This document shows, in pieces, positions 34,604-43,583 of a stretch of 64,000 nucleotides of DNA. Origin of the DNA: RPRC01 sp034933285 (GTDB lineage: Bacteria; Desulfobacterota; Desulfuromonadia; Geobacterales; Geobacteraceae); contig JAYFNT010000003.1 in the NCBI GenBank assembly GCA_034933285.1, positions 62,001 through 126,000 on the forward strand. Direction: 5' to 3'. Positions within the stretch are counted from its first letter, which is position 1. Each line of letters opens with the position of its first letter. A model generated the notes under the pieces. That model had not been told where the DNA came from. It saw only the letters and a list, made by a program, of their open reading frames with translations, and made no database searches. The translations under genes were made by a program, and so were the position numbers.

Positions 34604-37600
34604 AAAGAAATCCCAACTCCTGCTCGGTGTTACCAGATCAAAAGCCAAGATGCTCGAGTACAGTGTTCCTGAAGAGCATCACATCAAGATCACCCAAGAT
34701 CCTGCCAAGCTGTTCACTATCTCGATTGGTTTGCTGGGCGACCTTGCCGCTGCTATCAACCGGAACGAGCCAGATCCCGATTCCCTCTCGGAGCTGAGAA
34801 CCAATCTGCTGTTTTCCGCCCGCTTTTTTGACTCCTACCTCCAGTCAAAGCTGAACGAGAAACTTGATCCATACCTCGTGCTTCTGGGCTCCGCCTCCTA
34901 TTACCTGTGCGATCTTCCCGGAAGCGCGTCGGTATTGGCGAAGCGCATCGATGGTGACTGCCCGGATTTGGATGGCGATGGTTTGGAAGACCTGTTGCTC
35001 TGGTTGCTGCAGGCCGATCTGGGAACCTATTTTGATGGAGCTGAGGGGCCGTTCGGCGGATTCATCGACGGGATTTCAAAGTGGATTCTCCAGTTTTTTG
35101 AGAATGGGAACGGCGAAGAAAATCTCCTCGATTTGGCCACGAAGCTGCGGGACGCCGTCTATGAATTCGGCACGCCCAGGCAGCTTCTGTTTGGTGATGT
35201 GATCGCGGCCGTTCTGAGGAAAAAACTGGAGAATTCCGCCTGGAAGGCTTTGCCGTCATATTCGGGGCTGCCCCGAGACAAATGGCTCCACGCGCTGCAA
35301 AAGGATTCGTTCATCAAGGAGCTCTGGCCTGCACAACACCTTTTGGGCCAGGCGGATGTTCTCAAAGGCGAGTCTGCCATCGTTCAAATGCCCACCAGCG
35401 CTGGCAAAACGAAGGCAACGGAACTGATCCTTCGAAGCGCGTTTCTGGCCGAGCGCGTATCGCTGGCCATCATCATCGCCCCGTTCAGGGCGCTGTGCCA
35501 TGAGATCAAGAACAGCCTCGTCGAGGCGTTCCACAACGAACCCACCAAGGTGGATGAATTGTCCGATGCCCTACAGACCGACTTCGAGATTGCCGAACTC
35601 CTGGGGCACCAACAAATTCTGGTCGTAACCCCCGAGAAGCTGCTCTACGTCCTTCGGCACGCTCCGGAACTGGCTGCCCACATTGGCCTGCTGGTTTTTG
35701 ATGAAGGCCACCAGTTTGACAGCGGCACCCGAGGCATCACATACGAGCTGCTTCTGACGTCGCTGCGCTCCATGATTCCTGAAGGAACCCAGAAGGTACT
35801 GATCTCAGCGGTCATCAGCAACGCCGAGGCTGTTGGAGAATGGCTCAACGGGAAATCCAAAACTGTTGATGGACAAAATTTACTGCCAACACATCGCAGT
35901 GTTGCGTTTGCCAGCTTCATTGACCTGAAGGGGGCCGCAATTAGAACCGGATGGATGAAATATGTAAATCCTGAGAGTCCTGAAGATCTTGAATATTTTG
36001 TTCCACAAGTAATTGATAAGATTAAGCTCGAAAGGAAAAAAGGCGAGTCGCTAACCAAACCAAAATACTTCCCTAATCCCACGGAGGGGAGAGAAATAGC
36101 AATATTTCTTGGGCTGAAACTTGTTTCAAAAGGGGCAGTAGCGATCTTTTGTGGAAGAAAGGACACTGCATCTGGTCTTTGTGAGCTGGCTGCAGAACGC
36201 TTCTCGCGAAAGCTGCCTCTGGCTGCTCCTTCGGACTTTTCTGACCAGGACGAAATCTCAAGACTGATTTACCTTATCAACACGAATCTTGGATCAGAAA
36301 GTCCATCTGCAATTAGTGCTCGGATAGGCATTTTCTCCCATCATGGGAATACGCCTCATGGAATACGATTGGCAGTTGAACACGCGATGCGGCTTGAGAG
36401 CATTCGATTTGTCATATGCACGTCAACCCTGGCACAAGGGGTTAATCTTCCGATTAGGTATCTTATAGTAACCAGCGTTTACCAAGGACTAGAACGAATT
36501 AAAGTTCGTGACTTCCACAACCTTATAGGACGCGCTGGTCGTGCGGGGATGCATACCGAAGGCAGTGTATTATTTGCAGATCCTGTGGTATTCGACACAA
36601 GGAAATCCCGCGATGATAAGTGGCGATGGAATCAAGTTAAAGAACTATTAGAACCTCGCAATTCCGAGCCCTGCGTAAGCAATCTCCTATCCATCTTCGA
36701 ACCAATCAAGAGTGATGACGAGAAGTACACCATCACAATGGAGGCCCTGGATTTTGCCAAGGCCTATATCAGTGACCCTGATGAAGTTGGCAAACTGGCA
36801 GCCGACATAGCTGCTCGACACAGGAGCAAAAAATTCTCAAAGGACGGTGTCGAACGACAAATCGCCTGGAGAATCAATCTTATCTGCGCAGTTGAGAGTT
36901 ACCTATTATCTCATTGGGATGAGGTAGAAAATGGTCTTTCGGAAGAAGATGTGATTCGACTGGCTGAAGAAACGCTTGCTTTCTTCCTAGCTGATGATCA
37001 GAAAAAGGAGCATATCCGCGAGTTGTTTCAGCTTCTCGCAGGGAACATCTCTGCAAACATCACTGATCCTGCTCGCCGTAAAATCTATGGCCGGACGCTT
37101 TACGGTATTCAAGATGCCCAAGCCATCGAGGGGTGGGTTCATACCAACGCCGACAGTCTGCTTTCGATTGTTGATGAAACGGACGCGCTCGATCTTGCCT
37201 GGCCATTGCTTACCCGGAATATCAACAGTGGCGTATTCACCAAGTTCGATAAGCCGGAGGTGCTAAAAGAAATCGCGCATGGGTGGATCAGTGGAAAGCC
37301 CTTCAGCGATCTCCTGAAAATCATCCGTAAGCGAAAAGCCAAGATGATATGGGGCACCCGCCGGAGGGAGTTCAAAATCGATCATGTCGTCGATGTCTGC
37401 GAAGGGACGCTCGCTTATGACGGAGCGCTCGTTGTAGGCGCTGTGTGCGAATTCATCGAAACCCTGGACCAAGATGGCACTGGAGACCTGATCAATCGTC
37501 TGCAGCTTTTTCAAAAGCGCCTGAAATATGGTCTGCCGACCGAAACCACCATTGCCCTTTACGAGCTTGGCTTTTCGGACCGCGTCATTGCTCAGGATCT

Positions 37601-37736
37601 CGCCACATCCTTGAACCTGGATGCGACCCAGAAGAAGGATCTCGTGAAGGCGCTGAAAAAAGACCGGGACGGAGCCAGGGCGGTAATGGAGAAATACCCA
37701 AGCTATTTCCAGGAGAGGATGAATGAACTCCTGTAG
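34593..37736 (+). CDS. hamB: Hachiman defence protein HamB (SF2 helicase)
   Basis: A 1047-residue helicase. Motif I is MPTSAGKTKATEL (K272), motif II is D370-E-G-H (LLVFDEGHQF), motif III ISAVISNA, motif V STLAQGVNLPI and motif VI HNLIGRAGRAGMH. N- and C-terminal helical regions surround the motor. HamB scans DNA and controls HamA. Notably, the middle part (about 35.85-36.9 kb) is AT-richer than the two ends, so the gene is mosaic. It overlaps hamA and is followed after 30 nt by an unrecognised gene. Confidence 0.92.
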   Translation: MRPEKKSQLLLGVTRSKAKMLEYSVPEEHHIKITQDPAKLFTISIGLLGDLAAAINRNEPDPDSLSELRTNLLFSARFFDSYLQSKLNEKLDPYLVLLGSASYYLCDLPGSASVLAKRIDGDCPDLDGDGLEDLLLWLLQADLGTYFDGAEGPFGGFIDGISKWILQFFENGNGEENLLDLATKLRDAVYEFGTPRQLLFGDVIAAVLRKKLENSAWKALPSYSGLPRDKWLHALQKDSFIKELWPAQHLLGQADVLKGESAIVQMPTSAGKTKATELILRSAFLAERVSLAIIIAPFRALCHEIKNSLVEAFHNEPTKVDELSDALQTDFEIAELLGHQQILVVTPEKLLYVLRHAPELAAHIGLLVFDEGHQFDSGTRGITYELLLTSLRSMIPEGTQKVLISAVISNAEAVGEWLNGKSKTVDGQNLLPTHRSVAFASFIDLKGAAIRTGWMKYVNPESPEDLEYFVPQVIDKIKLERKKGESLTKPKYFPNPTEGREIAIFLGLKLVSKGAVAIFCGRKDTASGLCELAAERFSRKLPLAAPSDFSDQDEISRLIYLINTNLGSESPSAISARIGIFSHHGNTPHGIRLAVEHAMRLESIRFVICTSTLAQGVNLPIRYLIVTSVYQGLERIKVRDFHNLIGRAGRAGMHTEGSVLFADPVVFDTRKSRDDKWRWNQVKELLEPRNSEPCVSNLLSIFEPIKSDDEKYTITMEALDFAKAYISDPDEVGKLAADIAARHRSKKFSKDGVERQIAWRINLICAVESYLLSHWDEVENGLSEEDVIRLAEETLAFFLADDQKKEHIRELFQLLAGNISANITDPARRKIYGRTLYGIQDAQAIEGWVHTNADSLLSIVDETDALDLAWPLLTRNINSGVFTKFDKPEVLKEIAHGWISGKPFSDLLKIIRKRKAKMIWGTRRREFKIDHVVDVCEGTLAYDGALVVGAVCEFIETLDQDGTGDLINRLQLFQKRLKYGLPTETTIALYELGFSDRVIAQDLATSLNLDATQKKDLVKALKKDRDGARAVMEKYPSYFQERMNELL

Positions 37737-37766
37737 CGGGAAACGCAATCAACGAGTCGTGATTCT

Positions 37767-38921
37767 ATGCCAGACAATTTAAAAACTGCAAAATCTGCTC
37801 TCGCCAAGATCCATCAGGACATGGAGTTTATCAACCGGCTGGCCAAGCCGTCCTATCTGAGCGTGATCGAGCAGATGGAGCGCACGCTGGAACCGATCCG
37901 TCGTCAGCAGTTGGAGATCACTCGCGCTCTCGAAATGGCCGGAGCAGCGACCCGGATACATGAGATCGTCGGTGCTAATCAACACTGGCAGGATTTGATA
38001 AAGCAGGCCACCGCGACAAGCCGTATTGCCGAGAGCATTTCGGCTACACATCAGTCATGGCTTGATACGATCAAGCCCATCCAGCACGATTTTTCGCACA
38101 TTTCCCAGCTTCAGGCATCCGCCAAGCTGGCCCTGTGTGATACCTCCCTGCGACTTGCCGCCACGGAACGGCTCATGGCGGGCATCGATTTCGAGGCGAT
38201 AAGAAGCCGTTTCCAGATCGAGATGCCGGTCATCTCGGGACTGGAGAGTTCGATAGCCCATGTGGCAGCCTCGTATGGGAATTTGGCAGAGTCACTGCGG
38301 GAGATATCGGACATTACGCGGCTGCCTGCCTTCGTTTTGCCGGGGGCCACTCGTGAGATCTATACCACCAGCTTCGCGCTCGAAGCCCTTCGCCCCTGGG
38401 ATGAACGGGATGAGGACGAGGCCGAAACGGAAATTCAGTTTGTCGCCGAAGCTGAGCTGGAAACATCGGGCTGCATCGCTCTTCTGCAGCAGGTCGATCC
38501 AGGGCTTGCTCGGCCGTACATCGGCGCTCGGGATGCCCTGTATGGTAACAATGCCGACCGGGCAAGGCACATTCTGAGCTCGCTCAGGGAACTGTGGAAC
38601 CATCTGCTCAGACGATTGGCTCCCGATGATCTCGTCGCCGCGTGGATTCCGGGTGTGTCCAATCAGAAGGACCTGCTACATGACGGCAAGCCAACTCGTC
38701 GAGCCAGGGTACTTTATGTCTGCCGGGATCTGAACAACGATCCGCTGACCGACTTCCTGATGCACGACACTCGGGCGCTAGTGAAGATGATCGAGCTGTT
38801 CAATCGGGTTCACGAGTTGGAGACTGCGCTGACCGATGAGCAGCTCAGGGCCATTCTCCTCAGGACCGATTCGTGGCTGATGTACATACTGCAAATCTCG
38901 TCGGGGAATTTTCACAAGTAG
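37767..38921 (+). CDS. Unrecognised 384-residue protein with HEPN-like R-x4-H motif
   Basis: A two-part protein. Residues 1-190 are helical, rich in Q, E and A, and likely coiled coil (IEQMERTLEPIRRQQLEITR, then SRIAESISATHQSWLD). After an acidic spacer (residues 211-232) a C-terminal domain of about 150 residues follows with GARDALYGNNADRARHILSSL and R274-ELWN-H279, fitting the R-x4-H active site of HEPN ribonucleases; RRARVLYVCRDL and DTRALVKMIELFNRVHELE follow. From memory it also resembles predicted pPIWI-associated nucleases. It sits 30 nt after hamB, so it may be a Hachiman accessory or a separate toxin. Function is inference. Confidence 0.55.
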   Translation: MPDNLKTAKSALAKIHQDMEFINRLAKPSYLSVIEQMERTLEPIRRQQLEITRALEMAGAATRIHEIVGANQHWQDLIKQATATSRIAESISATHQSWLDTIKPIQHDFSHISQLQASAKLALCDTSLRLAATERLMAGIDFEAIRSRFQIEMPVISGLESSIAHVAASYGNLAESLREISDITRLPAFVLPGATREIYTTSFALEALRPWDERDEDEAETEIQFVAEAELETSGCIALLQQVDPGLARPYIGARDALYGNNADRARHILSSLRELWNHLLRRLAPDDLVAAWIPGVSNQKDLLHDGKPTRRARVLYVCRDLNNDPLTDFLMHDTRALVKMIELFNRVHELETALTDEQLRAILLRTDSWLMYILQISSGNFHK

Positions 38922-38934
38922 ACAGGAGGCAACC

Positions 38935-39168
38935 ATGCCAAAAAAACCAGGATCACATCATGTAGTCCCGAACGCCGATGGCGGGTGGGACGTCAAGAAA
39001 GACGGTGCGACCCGTAGCAGCGGCCACTTCGACAAGAAGCAGGAGGCCGTTGATGCCGGGCGCAAGATCAGCCAGAACCAAGGCACCGAGTTCTACATCC
39101 ACGGCAAGGATGGGAAGATCCAGAACAAGGACAGCCACGGCAACGATCCATATCCGCCGAAGGGGTGA
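38935..39168 (+). CDS. DUF2188 protein
   Basis: A 77-residue basic protein matching DUF2188: HHVVPNADGGWDVKKDGATR, SGHFDKKQEAVDAGRKISQNQGTEFYIHGKDGKIQ (quoted in parts). The family is found on plasmids, prophages and islands; the fold is a small alpha-beta unit with unknown role. The ATG at 38935 lies behind AGGAGGCAACC, 13 nt after the previous stop, so the three genes 37767-39950 form one small operon. Confidence 0.8.
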   Translation: MPKKPGSHHVVPNADGGWDVKKDGATRSSGHFDKKQEAVDAGRKISQNQGTEFYIHGKDGKIQNKDSHGNDPYPPKG

Positions 39169-39194
39169 TGCGGCGTATTGAATGAGGATGAAAT

Positions 39195-39950
39195 ATGGAT
39201 GATTTGCAAATGCAGCTTCTGCTCGATCTGCATAGATCAAATTTCAGGCAAGGGCCTGGCGGGGACGATGAAACAAAACGGGCAATGGAGTTGGCTGGTC
39301 TCGACCGGTCGCGTCCGCTGAAGATCGCGGATGTAGGTTGCGGTACCGGCGCATCCACTATCCTCTTGGCCAAGGAGCTGGATGCCGACATCACCGCCGT
39401 GGACTTCCTCCCGGAGTTTCTCGACGAGCTTCAGACCAGAGCCAGCGATCACGGCGTGGCGGACAGGATCACCACGCTGAACTGCTCCATGGATGCCCTG
39501 CCTTTTACGGAGGGAGAATTCGACGTGATCTGGTCCGAAGGGGCCGTCTACAACATGGGCTTCGAGGCCGGTGTGTCAGCCTGGAGGCGATTCCTGAAGC
39601 CTGGTGGAAAGCTGATCGTTTCTGAGATCACCTGGCTCAGCGCTACACGACCGCCAGAGCTCCAGTCCCATTGGGAGACCGAGTACCCGGAGATCGATGT
39701 CGCATCAGCAAAGATTGGGCTCCTTGAGCGGCATGGCTATAGCCCGGAAGGATACTTTGTCCTGCCGGTGCATTGCTGGTTCGAGAATTACTATCGCCCC
39801 ATGCAGAGCCGTTTTGATGCGTTTCTGGAGCGGCATGGCCACAGCGACCAGGCCAAGGCTATCGTCGATGCGGAACGGCACGAAATAGCCCTGTATGAAA
39901 GATTCCGTGACTTCTACAGCTACGGCGTTTACGTGGCGAAAAAGGTGTGA
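39195..39950 (+). CDS. Class I SAM-dependent methyltransferase
   Basis: A 251-residue small-molecule methyltransferase. Motif I IADVGCGTGASTILLAKEL (residues about 43-61), motif II ITAVDFLPEFLDEL, motif III FDVIWSEGAVYNMGFE and motif IV FLKPGGKLIVSEITW are all present. It ends with RFRDFYSYGVYVAKKV. The family resembles ubiquinone/UbiE-like methyltransferases. The gene follows DUF2188 after 26 nt. Substrate unknown; a link to defence is only by position. Confidence 0.8.
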   Translation: MDDLQMQLLLDLHRSNFRQGPGGDDETKRAMELAGLDRSRPLKIADVGCGTGASTILLAKELDADITAVDFLPEFLDELQTRASDHGVADRITTLNCSMDALPFTEGEFDVIWSEGAVYNMGFEAGVSAWRRFLKPGGKLIVSEITWLSATRPPELQSHWETEYPEIDVASAKIGLLERHGYSPEGYFVLPVHCWFENYYRPMQSRFDAFLERHGHSDQAKAIVDAERHEIALYERFRDFYSYGVYVAKKV

Positions 39951-40282
39951 GGCATGACGCCACCGGAGGCAGGATTGCTTGCCCTGGATGCCCAATTCGA
40001 TTCCCGTTTTGGGAACCGAACCGGCGTCCGAAAACCGGATTCGAAGTTGTTGCGGCTCAGCGCCAGGTATCCGGTTTTACTGCAAACCCGTCACCCTCGT
40101 CCGGTGCCGGGAAATCAGGGGAGAAAATCGTTTCTCTGGTCGGGTTGTCGGGAAGTGGTTGTGTGAGATGACTTCGGCGTTTATTGTCAATGGGTTACGA
40201 GGAGCGCGGGCTTTGAGGCTGTTTTGCGGTAGGTCGTCGTTCCCTCCACCATTTGAAAGTCCGGCATAGTCCGAGACGGTAC
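39951..40282. other. Gene-poor stretch with candidate att core
   Basis: About 330 nt with no convincing gene. It holds CCTCCACCA (40243-40251), which looks like the 3' end of a tRNA or tmRNA gene, 180 nt upstream of the integrase start. The preceding bases do not form a recognisable T-arm, so no RNA gene is called. Several broken inverted repeats (CCGGTTTTACTG / AACCGGCGTCCG) are visible but weak. Confidence 0.35.
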
Positions 40283-40310
40283 AAAAAGCCCTTAGAAATA
40301 AGGGCTTTTT
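40283..40310 (+). terminator. Bidirectional intrinsic terminator
   Basis: AAAAAGCCCTTA (40283-40294), loop GAAA, TAAGGGCTTTTT (40299-40310): a perfect 12-bp stem with an A tract on one side and a T tract on the other, so it can stop transcription in both directions between the defence island and the integrase. Confidence 0.85.
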
Positions 40311-40346
40311 GTTTATCTGTTGTCCAAGGATGTCCAGTAAAATGCC

Positions 40347-40375
40347 TTGACATCCGGAGTTTTTGGAGTTATTTC
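40347..40375 (+). promoter_or_regulatory. Putative integrase promoter
   Basis: TTGACA (40347-40352), 17-nt spacer, TATTTC (40370-40375), about 57 nt upstream of the integrase ATG and after the terminator. The -35 is consensus; the -10 is weak. Confidence 0.4.
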
Positions 40376-40431
40376 TTGACCATATATCCCTCAAAAAGAA
40401 ATCGGATAACTCCAAATGAGGAGAAAAGCCA

Positions 40432-41667
40432 ATGCCCAAGCGTGTTGCGCCACTATCTGAGATCCAAGTGAGAAATGCAAAGCCCAAGTCGAGAGATTAT
40501 AAATTGATGGATGGATATGGACTCTTCTTGCTGGTAACACCCTCAGGAAGCAAGTTGTGGCGGCTTGATTACCGCTTCGGAGGAAAACGGAAGGTTATCG
40601 CATTTGGAGCGTATCCTGCTGTTTCTCTTGCTGATGCGCGACATAGACGGGATGAAGCGAAAATACTTATTGCAAACGGTGTTGACCCCGGTGAGGTGCG
40701 AAAAGCCAAGAAGGCAGCTATTGCGGCTGAAACGGAAAACAGCTTCGAGGTAGTTGCAAGAGAGTGGCACACCAAGTTTTCACAGTCGTGGTCTTCTAGC
40801 CATGCGGAAACAACCATGAAACGTCTTTTGCTTGACGTTTTCCCTGTAATGGGAGCACGGCCGATCGATGATATCAAGGCACCTGAACTGCTGGCCATGT
40901 TGCGGCGGATCGAGTCGAGGGGGGCTCTGGAAACGGCTCACCGGGTTAGGACTATCTGTGGGCAGGTGTTCCGATATGCCGTTGCCACGGGTCGCGCCGA
41001 AAGGGACCCGGCCGCAGATTTGAAAGGGGCGCTACCACCATACAAGAAAAGCCATCTCGCAGCCATAACCGACCCGAAAGAAGTTGCACCTCTCCTGAGA
41101 GCCATAGACGAATACAAGGGGTCATTTGTGGTCAAGTGTGCCCTGCAACTCGCTCCTCTAGTTTTTGTTCGACCTGGCGAGCTTCGGCAGGCTGAATGGG
41201 CGGAAATTGACCTAGACGCGGGAGAGTGGAATATCCCTGCCGAACGCATGAAAATGAAGGTTGCCCACCTGGTTCCACTGTCACGTCAAGCCGTGGCGAT
41301 CTTGAGAGAACTTGAGCCTCTAACCGGCAGAGGTCGTTACGTGTTCCCTTGCCATCGCTCATTTGCCCGACCAATGAGCAATAATGCTATCAATGCTGCA
41401 CTTCGACGTATGGGTTTCGATAAAGATGAGATGACTGGCCACGGTTTCCGGGCCATGGCGAGAACGATTCTTGATGAAGTTTTACAGGTACGGCCAGATT
41501 TTATTGAACATCAACTTGCCCATGCGGTACGTGACCCTAATGGACGTGCCTATAATCGGACGGCTCACCTTGTAGAACGTAAGAAAATGATGGAGACTTG
41601 GGGCGACTTTCTGGATGGACTGAAGTCCGGGGCTAAGGTGATTCGATTAGAGGCGCGAAAAACGTAA
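40432..41667 (+). CDS. P4-type tyrosine recombinase / integrase
   Basis: A 411-residue site-specific recombinase. The N-terminal DUF4102 arm-binding domain (LMDGYGLFLLVTPSGSKLW, IAFGAYPAVSLADARHRRDE) is followed by a core-binding region and a catalytic domain with VRPGELRQAEW (Arg), GHGFRAMART (His-x-x-Arg) and NRTAHLVERKKMMETW region containing the nucleophile Tyr (AYNRTAH). It is full length. Such integrases usually sit at one end of an island next to a tRNA or tmRNA. Whether it mobilises the defence island to its left or the metal region to its right is not settled by the sequence seen. Confidence 0.93.
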   Translation: MPKRVAPLSEIQVRNAKPKSRDYKLMDGYGLFLLVTPSGSKLWRLDYRFGGKRKVIAFGAYPAVSLADARHRRDEAKILIANGVDPGEVRKAKKAAIAAETENSFEVVAREWHTKFSQSWSSSHAETTMKRLLLDVFPVMGARPIDDIKAPELLAMLRRIESRGALETAHRVRTICGQVFRYAVATGRAERDPAADLKGALPPYKKSHLAAITDPKEVAPLLRAIDEYKGSFVVKCALQLAPLVFVRPGELRQAEWAEIDLDAGEWNIPAERMKMKVAHLVPLSRQAVAILRELEPLTGRGRYVFPCHRSFARPMSNNAINAALRRMGFDKDEMTGHGFRAMARTILDEVLQVRPDFIEHQLAHAVRDPNGRAYNRTAHLVERKKMMETWGDFLDGLKSGAKVIRLEARKT

Positions 41668-41732
41668 TGTTTAATGGTGGAGTTGTCACTTGACCTGTGT
41701 AAGTGGTTAGCTGTTTATTCATAGTTGTTTCC

Positions 41733-41785
41733 GTAAGCTTCCCTAAAACGAAGACATGTCAAAAGTAGAGCTTTCTGGCAAAATA
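41733..41785. repeat. IS-end relic, copy 1
   Basis: The stretch around CATGTCAAAAGTAGAG...TTTCTGGCAAAATA is repeated with few changes at 56335-56387. It lies immediately upstream of an IS3-type OrfA start, so it is probably the terminal region of that insertion sequence. Confidence 0.6.
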
Positions 41786-41803
41786 AGGAGCCAGGAGGTT
41801 CAG

Positions 41804-41889
41804 ATGAAAAAGACCTGCTTCACCGAAACGCAGATCATTACGATACTCAAGGAAGCTTACGAATCCAGGCACAGCGTGAGCATGGGCGC
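41804..41889 (+). pseudogene. IS3-family transposase OrfA fragment
   Basis: An ATG behind AGGAGG opens with MKKTCFTETQIITILKEAYE, the typical N-terminus of IS3-family OrfA (MKKSRFTExQIxxILKE). After about 28 codons the frame passes into unrelated sequence matching a Tn3 transposase. Only the HTH start remains. Confidence 0.75.
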
Positions 41890-42030
41890 AAGATTGACGT
41901 CAAATTGCTCCGCAATCTATCACCGCTCGGGTGGGAGCATATCAACCTGACTGGTGATTACATCTGGAAGAAGAGCAAACTTGTTGAACGCAACAAATTT
42001 AGGTCGTTACGACCATTGCAAAATCCTTAG
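41890..42030 (+). pseudogene. Tn3-family transposase C-terminal fragment
   Basis: In the frame starting at 41890 the translation reads K-I-D-V-K-L-L-R-N, then LSPLGWEHINLTGDYIWKK and FRSLRP, ending at TAG 42028. LSPLGWEHINLTGDYxW is the invariant C-terminus of Tn3-type TnpA. Upstream sequence is missing; it is joined out of frame to the IS3 OrfA start. Confidence 0.85.
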
Positions 42031-42624
42031 CGTACTTTAGATTCCGTTTTCTGTGGTGACCCGCTGTTCATTATCCCACTAAGAAAATAAGCAACAATAG
42101 TAGGATAACCCACCCCCAACCCAGAAACAAATTTCATGTATCCATTTTGATAGATATTCACTCCTCTCCATCGTAGGGGGATGGAACTTGCATGGCTATT
42201 TCCTTGAGCGTCTTTTCGTCGGGAACCTGTTTGTCCATGTACTCCATGTGACCCTTCATCCGTTGTACCACCCCAGGCCCCTCCTTCACAGTGTGCTGGC
42301 TGGGGTCCGGGATGGCATGACACGGCGCCATGCTGACTCATCATCTGCATACGCCGGTACATCCCATTAAATGGAGACATGATTATACGAGAGTTATTCC
42401 TTCGGAGGCAATTTTACTCTCCACTGCAACTGCCTCTGTGGCGTTCCATACATCGGACAGATTTCCATCATTCTGATGGAAATGAGCACGTTGCAGCTGC
42501 TTCTTATGAGCTCAACCATGTTGCATTCCAAAGCTAGACTTCATGCGCCTTCCATACCTGCTACGGCTTAACGTGCAATAATTTCCGTTTCGTGAGCAGA
42601 TCCATATATCCAAATCCTTCGTTT
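42031..42624. other. Decayed gene-poor stretch
   Basis: About 590 nt. On the minus strand two short frames (42188-42370 region) read like broken pieces of one Met/His-rich protein (MQMMSQHGA in one frame, MKGHMEYMDKQVPDEKTLKE in another), suggesting a frameshifted gene of the metal-handling cluster. A 9-bp hairpin ATTTCCATC/GATGGAAAT (42461-42469 / 42475-42483) lies near the right end. No intact gene. Confidence 0.4.
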
Positions 42625-43515
42625 TCAATGCTCCTTCACGGCAAGCGGCAACTCGCTGCTTCCCTCCGAGGTCCGGCCAAGCTTGTCAACCACCTTCCAA
42701 CGGACTTTTATCGGCATACCGGGTGAAAAAAGGGATGGATCATTTGGTTTCAGCACAGCAGCCATGTCGAAGACAGACCGGTAAAGTTCACCGGCGAACG
42801 GGTTACCACTCTTGTCGGATAGTACCAGGTCCTTTATCTCTACTGGGCGATCAAAATAGGCCTGTACGTCTTCGAAAGTTTTTGCACCCTTGTCTTTCAC
42901 GGCAGCAACCTCCAGAAGTCTCGGCGGCCCTGGCGCCAGAACAGCTTTTTCATCTTTGACAAGTGGCTGACGGTCGGCATGCGGCATGCCTTGTTCCTTG
43001 CCTTCGACGGCAACCAACACCTGACCGACCCCCTTGAACTGGACTAGGGTAAGCACCAGAGCGTTGAAAAAAGCCCTATGCTCCGCCGATCCGGTCGGCA
43101 GACTAAGCAGCTCCCTGTTGAACCTCACGGTTACCACCCCTTTTTCTTCAGTCAACCCGAGGAGTCGTGCACCCGTCGGTACCGGTTGGGTCAATTCTCC
43201 CTTGTAGGCAGGCACGTCCAATCCGCTCAGAAGTCGGTCGATTGCAACTTTCTTGATGCTTCCCTCGTCAAAGGTGAAGAACGGGAACGGGACAACTTTG
43301 CCAGGTTCTTTCGCCGAAGGGAAATATATGACAAAGGCAAAACAGGTTCCCTTGTCGGTGGTAGGAGCCGGGCCAAAGTACTTCTCGTAAGCCTTGGTTG
43401 CGGACACCCGAACCTTTTCCGCAGCAGCTGTCTCCTCTTTTTTTGTGCAGCCCCCCATCGCAAAGGCCATGAGAAGCACCAGGCAAATCAATATTAAGCG
43501 GGTCATTGAGCTCAT
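42625..43515 (-). CDS. GerMN-domain lipoprotein
   Basis: A 296-residue lipoprotein: signal MSSMTRLILICLVLLMAF followed by the lipobox MGGC with C21-22 region (AFAMGGCTKK). A GerMN-like domain follows with FVIYFPSAKE, VPTGARLLGLTEEKGVVTVRF, ELLSLPTGSAEHRAFFNALV (quoted in parts) and VLVAVEGKEQG. The C-terminal part (SGNPFAGELYRSVFDM, IKVRWKVVDKLGRTSEGSSE) resembles a Gmad2-like Ig fold. GerMN proteins sit in envelopes of many bacteria; role unknown outside spores. Start at 43515 because the lipoprotein signal begins there, with GGAGC upstream. Confidence 0.8.
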   Translation of the reverse strand: MSSMTRLILICLVLLMAFAMGGCTKKEETAAAEKVRVSATKAYEKYFGPAPTTDKGTCFAFVIYFPSAKEPGKVVPFPFFTFDEGSIKKVAIDRLLSGLDVPAYKGELTQPVPTGARLLGLTEEKGVVTVRFNRELLSLPTGSAEHRAFFNALVLTLVQFKGVGQVLVAVEGKEQGMPHADRQPLVKDEKAVLAPGPPRLLEVAAVKDKGAKTFEDVQAYFDRPVEIKDLVLSDKSGNPFAGELYRSVFDMAAVLKPNDPSLFSPGMPIKVRWKVVDKLGRTSEGSSELPLAVKEH

Positions 43516-43583
43516 AATTTGCTCCGTAAGGCATGAAGGGGCAACCAGGTCGCCCCTTCTTTTTGACATGCTTTCGTTCTCTT

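Noticed and set aside
40200..40260. A tRNA or tmRNA gene ending in CCTCCACCA
   Set aside because: No T-arm, anticodon arm or tmRNA tag sequence could be folded upstream; kept only as a possible att core.
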